From contig CAAGEK010000051.1 of NCBI GenBank assembly GCA_900768845.1, forward strand, positions 62,001-126,000: a stretch of 64,000 nucleotides of DNA, written 5' to 3'. Positions 25,377-34,155 of the stretch are shown here, piece by piece; the first letter of the stretch is position 1, and the number at the start of each line of letters is the position of its first letter. Made by a program: the position numbers and the translations under genes. Source of the DNA: Alphaproteobacteria bacterium (GTDB lineage: Bacteria > Pseudomonadota > Alphaproteobacteria > CAAGCB01 > CAG-977). The notes under the pieces are model-generated. The model made no database searches, had not been told where the DNA came from, and saw only the letters and a list, made by a program, of their open reading frames with translations.

Positions 25377-26047
25377 AACAGCTTTCCTCCCATTTGAAGC
25401 AACGCGTAAAAACGGCGAAAAAGCGGACTCAGGCGTCGACACAGTGGTTGCAACGCCAGTTGAACGATCCGTATGTCGCCATGGCCAAAAAAGAGGGGTA
25501 TCGCGCGCGATCGGCTTTCAAGCTGATAGAGCTGGACGACAAGTTTCATTTTTTGAAACAGGGGAAACGGGTTGTCGATTTGGGAGCCGCCCCCGGCGGA
25601 TGGACTCAAATCGCCGTCGAACGCGTCAAATCGCCGCCGGAAAATCCGACGGTCGTCGGGTTGGATTTATTGGAAATGGCTCCCTTGGCCGGAGCGAAAA
25701 CCGTCCGGCTCGATTTTCTGGACGACCGCGCTCCCGATGTTTTAAAGGAAATGCTCGGGGGACACTCCGCAGACGTGGTTCTGAGCGATATGGCTCCGAA
25801 CACGACGGGAATGAAGGACGTCGACCATTTAAGGATTATGGGGCTTTTGGAAACGGCTTACGCCTTTGCGTGCGAGATTTTAAACAAAGACGGCGTTTTC
25901 GTCGCAAAAATATTCCAAGGCGGTACGGAACAAAACCTGTTGGCGGAAATGAAACGGCGGTTTGAAACGGTCAAACACGCCAAACCTCAGGCGAGCCGGA
26001 AGGAATCTTCGGAATTTTACGTCGTGGCGACAGGATTTAAGGGATAA
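25373..26047 (+). CDS. rlmE: 23S rRNA (uridine-2552-2'-O)-methyltransferase RlmE/FtsJ
   Basis: 224 residues. KKEGYRARSAFKLIELDDKF carries the first catalytic lysine; VVDLGAAPGGWTQIAVERV is the AdoMet-binding loop; VLSDMAPNTTGMKDVDHLR has the catalytic aspartate; and GVFVAKIFQGG has the second lysine of the K-D-K-E tetrad. The family methylates the ribose of U2552 in the A-loop late in 50S assembly. It starts inside the stop of the Ppx/GppA gene and is followed after six bases by the rRNA cytosine methyltransferase gene, giving a phosphatase and two rRNA modification enzymes in one operon. Confidence 0.95.
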   Translation: MKQLSSHLKQRVKTAKKRTQASTQWLQRQLNDPYVAMAKKEGYRARSAFKLIELDDKFHFLKQGKRVVDLGAAPGGWTQIAVERVKSPPENPTVVGLDLLEMAPLAGAKTVRLDFLDDRAPDVLKEMLGGHSADVVLSDMAPNTTGMKDVDHLRIMGLLETAYAFACEILNKDGVFVAKIFQGGTEQNLLAEMKRRFETVKHAKPQASRKESSEFYVVATGFKG

Positions 26048-26053
26048 TTTGCA

Positions 26054-27262
26054 ATGAAGGATTCTGCCAGAATCAATGCGGCGGCGGAATTGGCGCAGCT
26101 GTTGTTTTCCTTTGACAAACCGGCGGACGCCGCGGCGACGGAGTATTTCAGGGCGAGGCGTTACATCGGCGGCGGCGACAGAAGGGAGATTTCCTCTCTG
26201 GTTTGGGAAGCCGTCCGGCATTACGGGCGGCTCGGCCGGATATGTCCCTTTCCCTTGACGGGGCGGATGGCGGTTGCGGCTTTGATAAAGCTTCAGGGCA
26301 AGGATCCGGCCGGCATTTTTACGGGCGAAACGTACGCCCCCGACGTTTTGGACGAACGGGAACGGGATTTTTTGAACGCCCTGCCCGCAGACCTTCCTTC
26401 CGCCGTTTACGAATGTCCCGACGGTCTTGCCGGAAAAATCGACGATGAGGAAAAAACGGCTCTGGCCGGCGAAGCCCCCTTCGATTTACGCGTAAACACC
26501 CTGAAAGCGACGGTTCCCGAGGTTTTGGACGTCTTACGGCAAAGGGGGCTTGCCGCCGAAAGAACGCCCTTTTCCCCGACCGGCGTGCGTTTGAAGGGGC
26601 GTCCGAACCTGCGCGGGTCGGAAATTTTTGAAAACGGGCTGGCGGACGTGCAAGATGAAGGGTCTCAGATTGTTTCGCTACTGACGGGTGCGACGGCGGG
26701 GGAAACCGTTATGGACTGGTGCGCCGGCGCGGGAGGCAAGACTTTGGCAATGGCGGCGATGATGGAAAACAAAGGCGTGATCCATGCCGCCGATGCAAAC
26801 GCCCGCCGTTTGAAAGACCTGCCGGAACGGGCGGTCAGGGCGGGCGTCAAAAACGTCATCCTGCTGAACGGTTACGACAACCTCAAAAAATACGATTTGG
26901 TGTTGGTTGACGCGCCGTGTACGGGAACGGGAACATGGAGGCGCGCCCCCGACGCCAGATGGCGCACGACGCCGGACGACGCCGAACGTTTGGCCGCCGT
27001 TCAATCGGAAATCCTTGAAAAAGCGCATCAATCCGTCAAAAAAGGCGGACGGCTGTTTTATATCACCTGTTCCCTGTTGGCGGAAGAAAACGAAGAACAA
27101 ATCGACCGGTTCTTATCACGCCACCCCGATTTTCATTTGCAAGACCTTTCCGTCCCCCTCAAAGAAAAAACAGGCGTCGAAACCCGTTCAAAAACAGTGC
27201 GCCTGAAACCTTCCGTTCACGGCACGGACGGATTTTTCGCCGCTTCGCTCGTCCGCGCATAA
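26054..27262 (+). CDS. RsmB-like rRNA (cytosine-C5) methyltransferase
   Basis: 402 residues. The N-terminal ~130 residues are helical (NusB-like in length and position), then the Rossmann domain has DEGSQIVSLLTGATAGETVM, DWCAGAGGKTLAMAAMM (AdoMet loop), LVDAPCTGTGTWRRAPDARW with the Cys of motif IV, and FYITCSLLAEENEEQID with the catalytic Cys of motif VI. Members make m5C in 16S rRNA (RsmB, m5C967) or relatives; the exact site is not decidable here. It follows rlmE by six bases. Confidence 0.88.
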   Translation: MKDSARINAAAELAQLLFSFDKPADAAATEYFRARRYIGGGDRREISSLVWEAVRHYGRLGRICPFPLTGRMAVAALIKLQGKDPAGIFTGETYAPDVLDERERDFLNALPADLPSAVYECPDGLAGKIDDEEKTALAGEAPFDLRVNTLKATVPEVLDVLRQRGLAAERTPFSPTGVRLKGRPNLRGSEIFENGLADVQDEGSQIVSLLTGATAGETVMDWCAGAGGKTLAMAAMMENKGVIHAADANARRLKDLPERAVRAGVKNVILLNGYDNLKKYDLVLVDAPCTGTGTWRRAPDARWRTTPDDAERLAAVQSEILEKAHQSVKKGGRLFYITCSLLAEENEEQIDRFLSRHPDFHLQDLSVPLKEKTGVETRSKTVRLKPSVHGTDGFFAASLVRA

Positions 27263-27350
27263 AAAGGAATGCGCATTTAAGCCATAGACAAATTTTCCGG
27301 AAAGACATATCCTTTTTGAAAAGGGATTAACTGTCCGGACGGAGGTTTCA

Positions 27351-28682
27351 ATGCAGGAAACACCTGAGCGGCGAGCGGAAGAACGTTTCAAAGACGGCGT
27401 CAGGTTGAAACTCAAAGAATGCGAACGGACTTTGGCAAGGGCGTTCGGAGGGACGAATCGCAAATTTTTGGAACGGACGTTTCTGGTTTCGGAAGAACGG
27501 ACGCGACAGGAAACGCACAAATCGCATGACGGAATGATCATCGAAAACGTCCCTTTTACGGCGAAACGCCTTCCGACGGCACAAGAACAAAAAACGCTGA
27601 AAGACGTATTGGACGTCGTGTGTGAAGTTCCCGAAGGAAAAAAGTTGCTTGATCGGGTAGCCGGTTTGGGGTATTCGCTCTGCTTTGAAAATTCGGCGTC
27701 AAACACCGCGGGATGTATGTATCCCGACGACAAAACCATCGTTTTAAATCCGTCGGGTTTTGCGAACGGCGGTGAAAACCCGCAATCGGAATTCAATACG
27801 GCGGCCATGGCCGTCACTTTGTATCACGAAATGGTACACGCCGTTCAAAACCGGCAATCCCGCGATATGATGACGGTTCGACAACAGCACAATTTCAACA
27901 CGGCCGACAGGATTATGTTCAACCGCGTTTGCGAAGCGGCCGCCTATACCGAAGAAAGCCGTTTCATCCATCAAATCATCGAACGCCATCCGGAAATCAG
28001 GGAAAAATCGGCGAAAACGCCGACGTATCAGGCGTTTTGCAAAGAAATGGCCGTATCCGGCGATATGGACAAAGCGGGCGAAAAAGCGTTTAAGGCATGG
28101 TATGCCGATCCGTTTTACCAAAATGCATACGAACACATCCATGTCAAAAGCATCGCCGCCGAAATCGAAATAATGGCGAAGCGTAAAATCAGAAGCTCCC
28201 CCATGTGCAGGATACCTCCCGAACGGGCATTGGATCACGCTTTCGTTTCAAAGGGCATAAGAGATTGCATTTCCTCCGACTTTCCGACTTCTCCCCAAGC
28301 TTTTGCCCTGTCGAAAGGCGCGGTCGGTTATTTGGACAGGGTGAACGGGGAATATGCCGCCGCCGTCAAATGGGCGCGCCCCGACACGTCCTACCGGCAA
28401 ATGTATGCGCAGGACGGAAAGCCTCATGTTCCGGCTCCCGTCCGTCAATCGCTGATGTCGAAACTCAAGGAAATCGCAGGTATCAAAACGCCCGTTGCAG
28501 ACCGGCAACCGCAAAAGTTGGCGGTCGAGCCGAAAAAAGCCTATACTCCGTCGTCCCGATATCAATCGTTGCAATCGCAGATAAATGAAATTACGGCAAG
28601 GCAGACTTCCGCTTCCTCTCAACGGCGAAAGCCGGTAAATGCGACGGATACGGCTGTCCGGAAGGTTGCGAACGAACGTTAA
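27351..28682 (+). CDS. Putative zinc metallopeptidase, DUF6782-like
   Basis: 443 residues, cytoplasmic or secreted by an unknown route (no signal peptide). Residues ~118-200 show AGCMYPDDKTIVLNPSGF followed by LYHEMVHAVQNRQS, a zinc-binding HExxH (His159, Glu160, His163), and a downstream glutamate in CEAAAYTEE (Glu195) that can serve as third ligand, a gluzincin-like arrangement. The N-terminus is charged helix; the C-terminal ~100 residues are low-complexity, rich in Gln, Ser and Lys. This matches the uncharacterised DUF6782 putative metallopeptidases. GGAGG sits just before the ATG. Transcribed alone and ended by the terminator at 28798. Substrate unknown. Confidence 0.7.
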   Translation: MQETPERRAEERFKDGVRLKLKECERTLARAFGGTNRKFLERTFLVSEERTRQETHKSHDGMIIENVPFTAKRLPTAQEQKTLKDVLDVVCEVPEGKKLLDRVAGLGYSLCFENSASNTAGCMYPDDKTIVLNPSGFANGGENPQSEFNTAAMAVTLYHEMVHAVQNRQSRDMMTVRQQHNFNTADRIMFNRVCEAAAYTEESRFIHQIIERHPEIREKSAKTPTYQAFCKEMAVSGDMDKAGEKAFKAWYADPFYQNAYEHIHVKSIAAEIEIMAKRKIRSSPMCRIPPERALDHAFVSKGIRDCISSDFPTSPQAFALSKGAVGYLDRVNGEYAAAVKWARPDTSYRQMYAQDGKPHVPAPVRQSLMSKLKEIAGIKTPVADRQPQKLAVEPKKAYTPSSRYQSLQSQINEITARQTSASSQRRKPVNATDTAVRKVANER

Positions 28683-28797
28683 AAGCACCGGATCGCGCAG
28701 TCATCCCGTACAAAAGGGCAAGCGGTTCATTGAAAGCGGCCGTTGCCGTCAGGAAACGGATGTTCTCCGTTCGCCCCCTTTTTTTGCACCGAAACAG

Positions 28798-28836
28798 AAA
28801 AAAAGCCTCCCCGAAATCCGGAAGAGGCTTTTCTTG
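28798..28836 (+). terminator. Bidirectional terminator between convergent genes
   Basis: AAAAGCCTC (28801-28809) pairs with GAGGCTTTT (28824-28832), with A and T runs on the two sides. It serves the metallopeptidase gene on the plus strand and the OsmC gene (stop at 28851) on the minus strand. Confidence 0.85.
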
Positions 28837-28850
28837 TTCATCGTGAAACG

Positions 28851-29255
28851 CTACACATATTCAAACGTTTCTTTGACTTCAATATCGGGATGAATGCTCT
28901 GGCGCACGGCGCACGCCCTTGCCGCCGCTTCCAGCTTCGCCCGTTCCCCCGTGGTCAGGGGACGGTTGCTTTGAATCGTGATATGCAAAATAATCTTTCC
29001 GACGCGGTGGACGGGCTTATCGACCATTTCCTTGTCATATTCGATTTTCGACCCGAACAGGTCGACGCCGTCCCTGTTCATAATAAACGCCATCATACTC
29101 ATCGTACACGCGGCCAAAGCCGTCGCCAAAAGCTCGGTCGGGGAAAATGCCGCCCCCTTGTCCGAAGCGTCCGTAAACACCACGCTTTCGGATCTGGGTT
29201 CGCGCAATTCGCAAGCCAGATTGCCTTTATAAAGAGCCGTCATTTGTTCCGTCAT
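28851..29255 (-). CDS. OsmC family protein
   Basis: 134 residues, close to the OsmC/YhfA size. It carries FSPTELLATALAACTMSMMA with the first redox cysteine and ARACAVRQSIHPDIEVKETF with the second in the family's C-terminal position. Members are thiol-dependent peroxidases for organic hydroperoxides or, in the YhfA branch, proteins of unknown function. GAAGGGAA precedes the ATG. Monocistronic between priA (167-bp gap) and the shared terminator. The ~130 bases upstream contain no recognised regulatory site. Confidence 0.9.
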   Translation of the reverse strand: MTEQMTALYKGNLACELREPRSESVVFTDASDKGAAFSPTELLATALAACTMSMMAFIMNRDGVDLFGSKIEYDKEMVDKPVHRVGKIILHITIQSNRPLTTGERAKLEAAARACAVRQSIHPDIEVKETFEYV

Positions 29256-29422
29256 TGTTTTATTCCCTTCATGAAACCGTTTTTTTCAACAACAAAGGTT
29301 AAAGCATTTCAAAAACTTTGGCACTCTGGGAAAAAGGATAGGTCGGAAAACGGAATGACAAGAAAGCGGCGCACAAATCGTTCCGGAAACGCGAAAGGGG
29401 AAAGCCTTTTTTTTCGGGCGCA

Positions 29423-31636
29423 TTAAAAAAAGCTGTACGGATCGATATCAATCTTCACACGGACGGAAGACGGGATTTCCAAAGATTCCGTCCATCGGCG
29501 CAACACATCCTGAATCCTGACGCTTCTATCGGTTTGGAGCAACAAACGGAAGCGGTGTTTGCCCCGCAACAATGCCAAAGGCGCGGGAGCGGGCCCCAAC
29601 ACGCGCACGCCCGTTCCGGACGGCGCGGTTCTGCCCAGCAAACAGGCCGCCCGTTCGGTCTTGTCGCGATCCTCTCCGCTGACGATCAAAGCCGCCAACC
29701 GCCCGAACGGAGGCATTTTCAGCATTTCCCGCGTTTCGGATTCCACCTGAATGAAGGTTTCCGCATCCCCCGAAGCCAACGCCGAAATGACCGCGTTTTC
29801 AGGATCGTACGTCTGCATCAGGACGACGCCTTCCTTTTCGGCTCGACCGGCTCGTCCCGCCACCTGATGCAACATCTGGAACGTCCGTTCGCCCGCACGC
29901 AAATCGCCTCCGGCCAACCCCAAATCCGCGTCGACGACGCCGACCAAAGTCAAATTCGGGAAATGATGACCTTTTGCCAAAATCTGCGTTCCGATGATAA
30001 TATCCGCCTCTTTGTCACGGATTTGGCGCATCGTTTCGTTTAAACGCGCCGGAGAAGAAGTCAAATCGCCGGTGACGACCAAACGGCGCGCATCGGGAAA
30101 GCGGATCTTGATCTCTTCGCTGATCCGTTCGACTCCGGGACCGCACGAAACAAGGGAATCCGATTCCGAACAAACGGGGCAAACATCGGGAACGGGTATC
30201 GAATAGCCGCAATGGTGACATTCCAACCGTCTGCCGTCGCGATGTTCGACCAGCCACGCCGAACAGCGCGTACATTGAAACCTGTACCCGCATTTGCGGC
30301 ACAAAACCAACGGCGCATAGCCCCGCCTGTTCAAAAACAACAGGCTTTGCTCCCCGCGTTCCAGCGTTTTCCCGATACCGTTCAACAATACGGGGGACAG
30401 GAAGCTTTTCACCGTCCCTGCATTTTCGGGCGGATTTTTACGCATATCGATCAACCGGATTTCCGGCATTTTCGCCGCGCCGAACCGTTCGCGCAACACG
30501 ACGGAACCGTAACGCCCGTTGCGAACGTTCGCCACCGTTTCCAAAGACGGCGTCGCCGAAGACAAAATCACGGGGATTCCCGACAGCTTTGCACGGACGA
30601 CCGCCATGTCGCGGGCATGATAAACAACGCCTTCCTCCTGTTTATAGGAAGAATCGTGTTCTTCGTCGACGATAATCAACCCCAAATCGGGGAAAGGCAG
30701 GAAAAGAGCCGACCGCGCCCCCGCCAAAACGCGAATGCGCCCGTCCAAAACGGCTTTCCACGTTTCGCGGCGCGCTTTCGCCCCCATATCCGAATGCCAC
30801 AGCGCGGGTTCGCACCCGAACCGCCGTTTGAACCTGTCCACCCACTGCCCCGTCAGGCCTATTTCAGGCAACAGGACAAGAACCTGACGTTTTTGCGACA
30901 ACGTTTCGGCCGCCGCTTCCAAATACACTTCCGTCTTTCCCGATCCCGTCACACCGTCCAAAAGGGTCGCCGAAAATCCCGCTCCCGCTTTCGATTTCAA
31001 CACTTCCGCCGCCGCCGCCTGTTTTTCGCTCAAACGCACGCCGCAGGTTTCCGGATCGGGAACTCCGAATGCGACGGCGGAAAGTTTTTCCCGCCTGAGC
31101 AAGCCCGCCTCCGCCAAAGCTTTCACGCCGCCGGAGGAAACACCCGCACGCCGCGCCAGTTCCGCCGCCGTCGCCGGCTCTTTTCCCGCCGCCGCCAACA
31201 GTTTTTTCCGCGCTCCGGTCATCCTGAAGCCTTCGGGCGGCTCCGCCCCCGCGACCGAAGAAAAACCTTCGGCGTCTTCGACGTCTGAAAACGCGTCTTC
31301 GACACTCATCGCCATTTTCAAAACCGCACCGGACGCAGACATCGTGTATCCCGCCGTCCATTCAATGAAACGGCGCGTTTCCCCGCTCATCGGATTCAAC
31401 GGAAGAACGCTTTCGATTTCCTTGAGCTTTGAAGAATCAATCCGTCCGCGGGAAGGCAAATCCGCGTTCCAAACGACGCCCGTCATGCAACGCCGGCCGA
31501 ACGGGACGCGGACGAAACTTCCCTCCCCGATTCCGGCGAATTCTTCGGGCAGGACGTAATCGTACGTTTTTCCCAAAGGAACGGGCAGTAAAACCCCGAT
31601 CCGCCGGTCTTTATTTGGTTGATTCTCGTCCGACAT
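29423..31636 (-). CDS. priA: Primosomal protein N' (replication restart helicase PriA)
   Basis: 737 residues from the ATG at 31636; a TTG nine codons upstream is less likely. The 3'-DNA-binding domain opens with IGVLLPVPLGKTYDYVLPEE; the helicase has LLDGVTGSGKTEVYLEAA (Walker A), LIIVDEEHDSSYKQEEG (DEEH box), VILSSATPSLET, and IIGTQILAKGHHFPNL with VAGRAGRAEKEGVVLMQTYD for motifs V/VI. Between them lie the zinc-binding cysteines CRKCGYRFQCTRC and CHHCG...CPVC. It binds D-loops and stalled forks and reloads DnaB. It is divergent from the transaldolase gene with only 53 bases between start codons. Confidence 0.95.
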   Translation of the reverse strand: MSDENQPNKDRRIGVLLPVPLGKTYDYVLPEEFAGIGEGSFVRVPFGRRCMTGVVWNADLPSRGRIDSSKLKEIESVLPLNPMSGETRRFIEWTAGYTMSASGAVLKMAMSVEDAFSDVEDAEGFSSVAGAEPPEGFRMTGARKKLLAAAGKEPATAAELARRAGVSSGGVKALAEAGLLRREKLSAVAFGVPDPETCGVRLSEKQAAAAEVLKSKAGAGFSATLLDGVTGSGKTEVYLEAAAETLSQKRQVLVLLPEIGLTGQWVDRFKRRFGCEPALWHSDMGAKARRETWKAVLDGRIRVLAGARSALFLPFPDLGLIIVDEEHDSSYKQEEGVVYHARDMAVVRAKLSGIPVILSSATPSLETVANVRNGRYGSVVLRERFGAAKMPEIRLIDMRKNPPENAGTVKSFLSPVLLNGIGKTLERGEQSLLFLNRRGYAPLVLCRKCGYRFQCTRCSAWLVEHRDGRRLECHHCGYSIPVPDVCPVCSESDSLVSCGPGVERISEEIKIRFPDARRLVVTGDLTSSPARLNETMRQIRDKEADIIIGTQILAKGHHFPNLTLVGVVDADLGLAGGDLRAGERTFQMLHQVAGRAGRAEKEGVVLMQTYDPENAVISALASGDAETFIQVESETREMLKMPPFGRLAALIVSGEDRDKTERAACLLGRTAPSGTGVRVLGPAPAPLALLRGKHRFRLLLQTDRSVRIQDVLRRWTESLEIPSSVRVKIDIDPYSFF

Positions 31637-31689
31637 TTCTTTACACTCTTTGTCCAGAAACAATTTACTAACTTTGATGAGAGAAACAA

Positions 31690-32346
31690 ATGAAATTTTT
31701 TATCGATACGGCTGATTTGAACGAAATCAAAGAGCTGGCGACCACGGGAATGGTCGACGGCGTGACGACGAACCCGTCTTTGGCGGCGAAACAGGGAATG
31801 AACTTCAAAGAACTGATCGCCGAAGTGTGCAAGGTCGTCGCCGGCCCCGTCAGTGCGGAAGTCACCGCGCTGGATTACGACACCATGATGAAGGAAGCCG
31901 AAGTCCTGCGCAAAATCGCCCGCAACGTCACGATCAAAGTCCCCCTGACTCAGGACGGATTGAAGGTCTGCCGCGCTTTGTCGTCGGAAGGCACGATGGT
32001 CAACGTGACGCTGTGCTTTACCTGCGGTCAGGCGATTCTGGCCGCCAAAGCGGGCGCGACCTTCGTTTCCCCCTTCGTCGGCCGTTTGGACGATTTGGGC
32101 GTCAACGGTATGCAGCTGATTGACGACATCCGCACGGTCTATGACAATTACGACAGCTTCAAAACCCAGATTCTGGTCGCTTCGGTTCGCAGCCCCGAAC
32201 ACATCATCAACGCCGGACGCATCGGCGCGGACGTGATTACGGCTCCTCCGAAAGTCATTCGCCAGCTGTATCATCACCCGCTGACGGATTCCGGATTGAA
32301 AACATTTTCGGAAGACTGGGCGAAAACGGGGCAATCCATTCTTTAA
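31690..32346 (+). CDS. Small transaldolase / fructose-6-phosphate aldolase
   Basis: 218 residues, the short TalC/FSA class. MKFFIDTADLNEIKEL and GVTTNPSLAAKQG are the family opening, and the Schiff-base lysine is Lys83 in NVTIKVPLTQDGL. The phosphate-binding region VSPFVGRLDDLG is intact. Transaldolases of this class act in the non-oxidative pentose phosphate pathway; a phenylalanine/tyrosine difference that separates FSA from transaldolase activity was not assessed. GAGAG precedes the ATG. It ends at a very strong terminator. Confidence 0.93.
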   Translation: MKFFIDTADLNEIKELATTGMVDGVTTNPSLAAKQGMNFKELIAEVCKVVAGPVSAEVTALDYDTMMKEAEVLRKIARNVTIKVPLTQDGLKVCRALSSEGTMVNVTLCFTCGQAILAAKAGATFVSPFVGRLDDLGVNGMQLIDDIRTVYDNYDSFKTQILVASVRSPEHIINAGRIGADVITAPPKVIRQLYHHPLTDSGLKTFSEDWAKTGQSIL

Positions 32347-32366
32347 TCCGGTTTTAAAAACGGATA

Positions 32367-32406
32367 AAATCAGGAAGGGGAAGGATTTCCCTTCCTGATT
32401 TTTTTA
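32367..32406 (+). terminator. Very strong terminator after the transaldolase gene
   Basis: A perfect 13-bp stem, AAATCAGGAAGGG (32367-32379) with CCCTTCCTGATTT (32389-32401), followed by a T run to 32405. It isolates the transaldolase gene from xerC. Confidence 0.93.
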
Positions 32407-32418
32407 CGGACGGGATTT

Positions 32419-33387
32419 ATGGTTGTTTTTTACGAACCCGATGCGCCGCAGATCGCTTTTTGCGCCGACGAGCGTTTGACCATCGCAATCGAGGAATGGC
32501 AACGGTGGATGAAAACGGAACGGCGGTGTTCGGGACATACCGTCGCCGCGTACAGTCATGATTTGTCCGAATTTTTAAAGTTCGTTGAAAACTACATCGA
32601 TAAAACACCCTCCTTCGTTTCTCTGGCGGAATTCGCAATCACCGATTTCCGCGCTTATCTGGCCGCCAGAACGGAAGAGGGCGTTTCCAGAACGTCGCTG
32701 GCAAGGAACGTGTCAACCCTGCGCAATTTCTTTCGTTTTCTGGAACGGAACGCCATCCTGTCCAACCCGTCGATCAGCATCCTGCGTTCGCCTTCCATGC
32801 CGAAAGCGTTGCCGAAACCGGTAACGCGGGATCAGGCGCACGAAATGATACAAACGGCCGCTTCGTTGCAATCCGAAGAATGGTTGAAACGCCGCGACGT
32901 CGCTTTTTTAATTCTGTTATACGGATGCGGACTGCGCATCAGCGAAGCTTTATCCCTTGACGTCAAAGACAGACCGAGATCGGAAATGATGACCGTTTTC
33001 GGCAAGGGGCGCAAAGAACGCGTCGTCCCCGTCCTGCCCGCCGTGCGCCAGTCAATCGAAGCGTATCTGCGCGTCCGCCCAGACGGTGCGCCGCCGAACA
33101 GCCCCTTGTTCACCGGCGTTCAGGGGGAGCGCGTCAACCCCGGAGTCATGCAACGCCAAATCCGCCGCATCCGCTCAAAATTGGGGTTGCCCGATACGGT
33201 AACGCCCCATGCCCTGCGCCACAGTTTCGCCACGCATCTGTTGAACGGCGGCGGGGATTTAAGAACGATTCAGGAATTGCTGGGGCATGAATCCCTTTCG
33301 ACAACCCAGCGTTACACGGGATTGGACGCCGATCGCATGATGGATGTTTACGCGCACGCACATCCCAGAGCGAAAAAACAGGGATGA
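32419..33387 (+). CDS. xerC: Tyrosine recombinase XerC
   Basis: 322 residues. The N-terminal SAM-like core-binding domain is RWMKTERRCSGHTVAAYSHD and SRTSLARNVSTLRNFFRFLE. The catalytic domain has the full set of residues: Arg in YGCGLRISEALSL, Lys in FGKGRKERVVPVLP, HALRHSFATHLLNGG (His, Arg), LLGHESLSTTQRYT (His and the nucleophilic Tyr). XerC with XerD resolves chromosome dimers at dif. The length and start resemble XerC more than XerD. No phage or integron context surrounds it. Confidence 0.9.
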   Translation: MVVFYEPDAPQIAFCADERLTIAIEEWQRWMKTERRCSGHTVAAYSHDLSEFLKFVENYIDKTPSFVSLAEFAITDFRAYLAARTEEGVSRTSLARNVSTLRNFFRFLERNAILSNPSISILRSPSMPKALPKPVTRDQAHEMIQTAASLQSEEWLKRRDVAFLILLYGCGLRISEALSLDVKDRPRSEMMTVFGKGRKERVVPVLPAVRQSIEAYLRVRPDGAPPNSPLFTGVQGERVNPGVMQRQIRRIRSKLGLPDTVTPHALRHSFATHLLNGGGDLRTIQELLGHESLSTTQRYTGLDADRMMDVYAHAHPRAKKQG

Positions 33388-33534
33388 AAGCGGTTTTTCC
33401 CCGCAAAAGGAAGAGACTGTCCGTTTTTCCGATAACCGTATCGGCGACAAACCGTTTTTTATCGAACAATCCCCGCGAACGGCGTACAATAAAAAAATCC
33501 CGCCCCGCCTTCCCCTGAAAGAAAGGAACACTTC

Positions 33535-34155
33535 ATGGATACCTCGACCCTTTTGCTTACAATTCCCGCGGTTTTGGGAGCGGCCATCCTCCTCTTGTTC
33601 CTTGTTTTCAAAATAAGAAACATTCCGATCCCCAAAGAATCAAAATCAAATTTCAAAATTATTCTCATCATTTTATTTGGAACCGGCGTGTACGCATATC
33701 TATTTTCGGATAACGACATTGTTTTTACTTGCCAAAAAGACACGATGGAATGTCAATATTATCATAACACCATGTTCAACAGGAATCTCCGCCTTGCCGG
33801 ATCCTATCCGATTTCCCCTGACGCCCGTGCGTCCGTAAAAATAAAAAGCAATTACCCGCACAGAGGATATTCCCGTTCATATTATAAAATAATCGTCAAG
33901 GCCGAACGGGAAAACTTTGCCTTTCCAAAAGAATTCCCTCAGGAAAGCGAGGCGGAGCTGTACGCACAACGCTTTAACACGTTCATATCTTCCGACCTTC
34001 CGTCTTTTCAATTTGCCGAACGGCACAGCGAACAGGAAAACGCCGATACGACAGCAACGTATGTTTGGATCATCTTTAATATGCTCGCCCTGTTGTGGCT
34101 GTTTGTAATGGTGTCGGACCTGCTGGAATACCGGAAGGCGAACCGTCAAAAGTAA
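33535..34155 (+). CDS. Membrane protein of a three-copy tandem family, copy 1
   Basis: 206 residues, not recognised by name. Two N-terminal hydrophobic helices (about 6-27 and 43-57), an extramembrane domain of ~115 residues starting FSDNDIVFTCQKDTMECQYY, and a C-terminal helix (TYVWIIFNMLALLWLFVMVSDL). The domain has a cysteine pair spaced C-x6-C, SYPISPDARASVK, SRSYYKIIVKAE, FPKEFP and RFNTFISSD, a strand pattern like small PH-like membrane-associated domains (inference). It is the most divergent of the three copies: its REP-like loop GYSRSYYK replaces the more conserved GRVRTYYQ. AAAGGAAC precedes the ATG. Base composition is more AT-rich than the neighbours. Confidence 0.65.
   Translation: MDTSTLLLTIPAVLGAAILLLFLVFKIRNIPIPKESKSNFKIILIILFGTGVYAYLFSDNDIVFTCQKDTMECQYYHNTMFNRNLRLAGSYPISPDARASVKIKSNYPHRGYSRSYYKIIVKAERENFAFPKEFPQESEAELYAQRFNTFISSDLPSFQFAERHSEQENADTTATYVWIIFNMLALLWLFVMVSDLLEYRKANRQK

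Noticed and set aside
32419..33387. Integrase of a mobile island
   Set aside because: Sequence and length fit housekeeping XerC; no phage, plasmid or attachment-site context.
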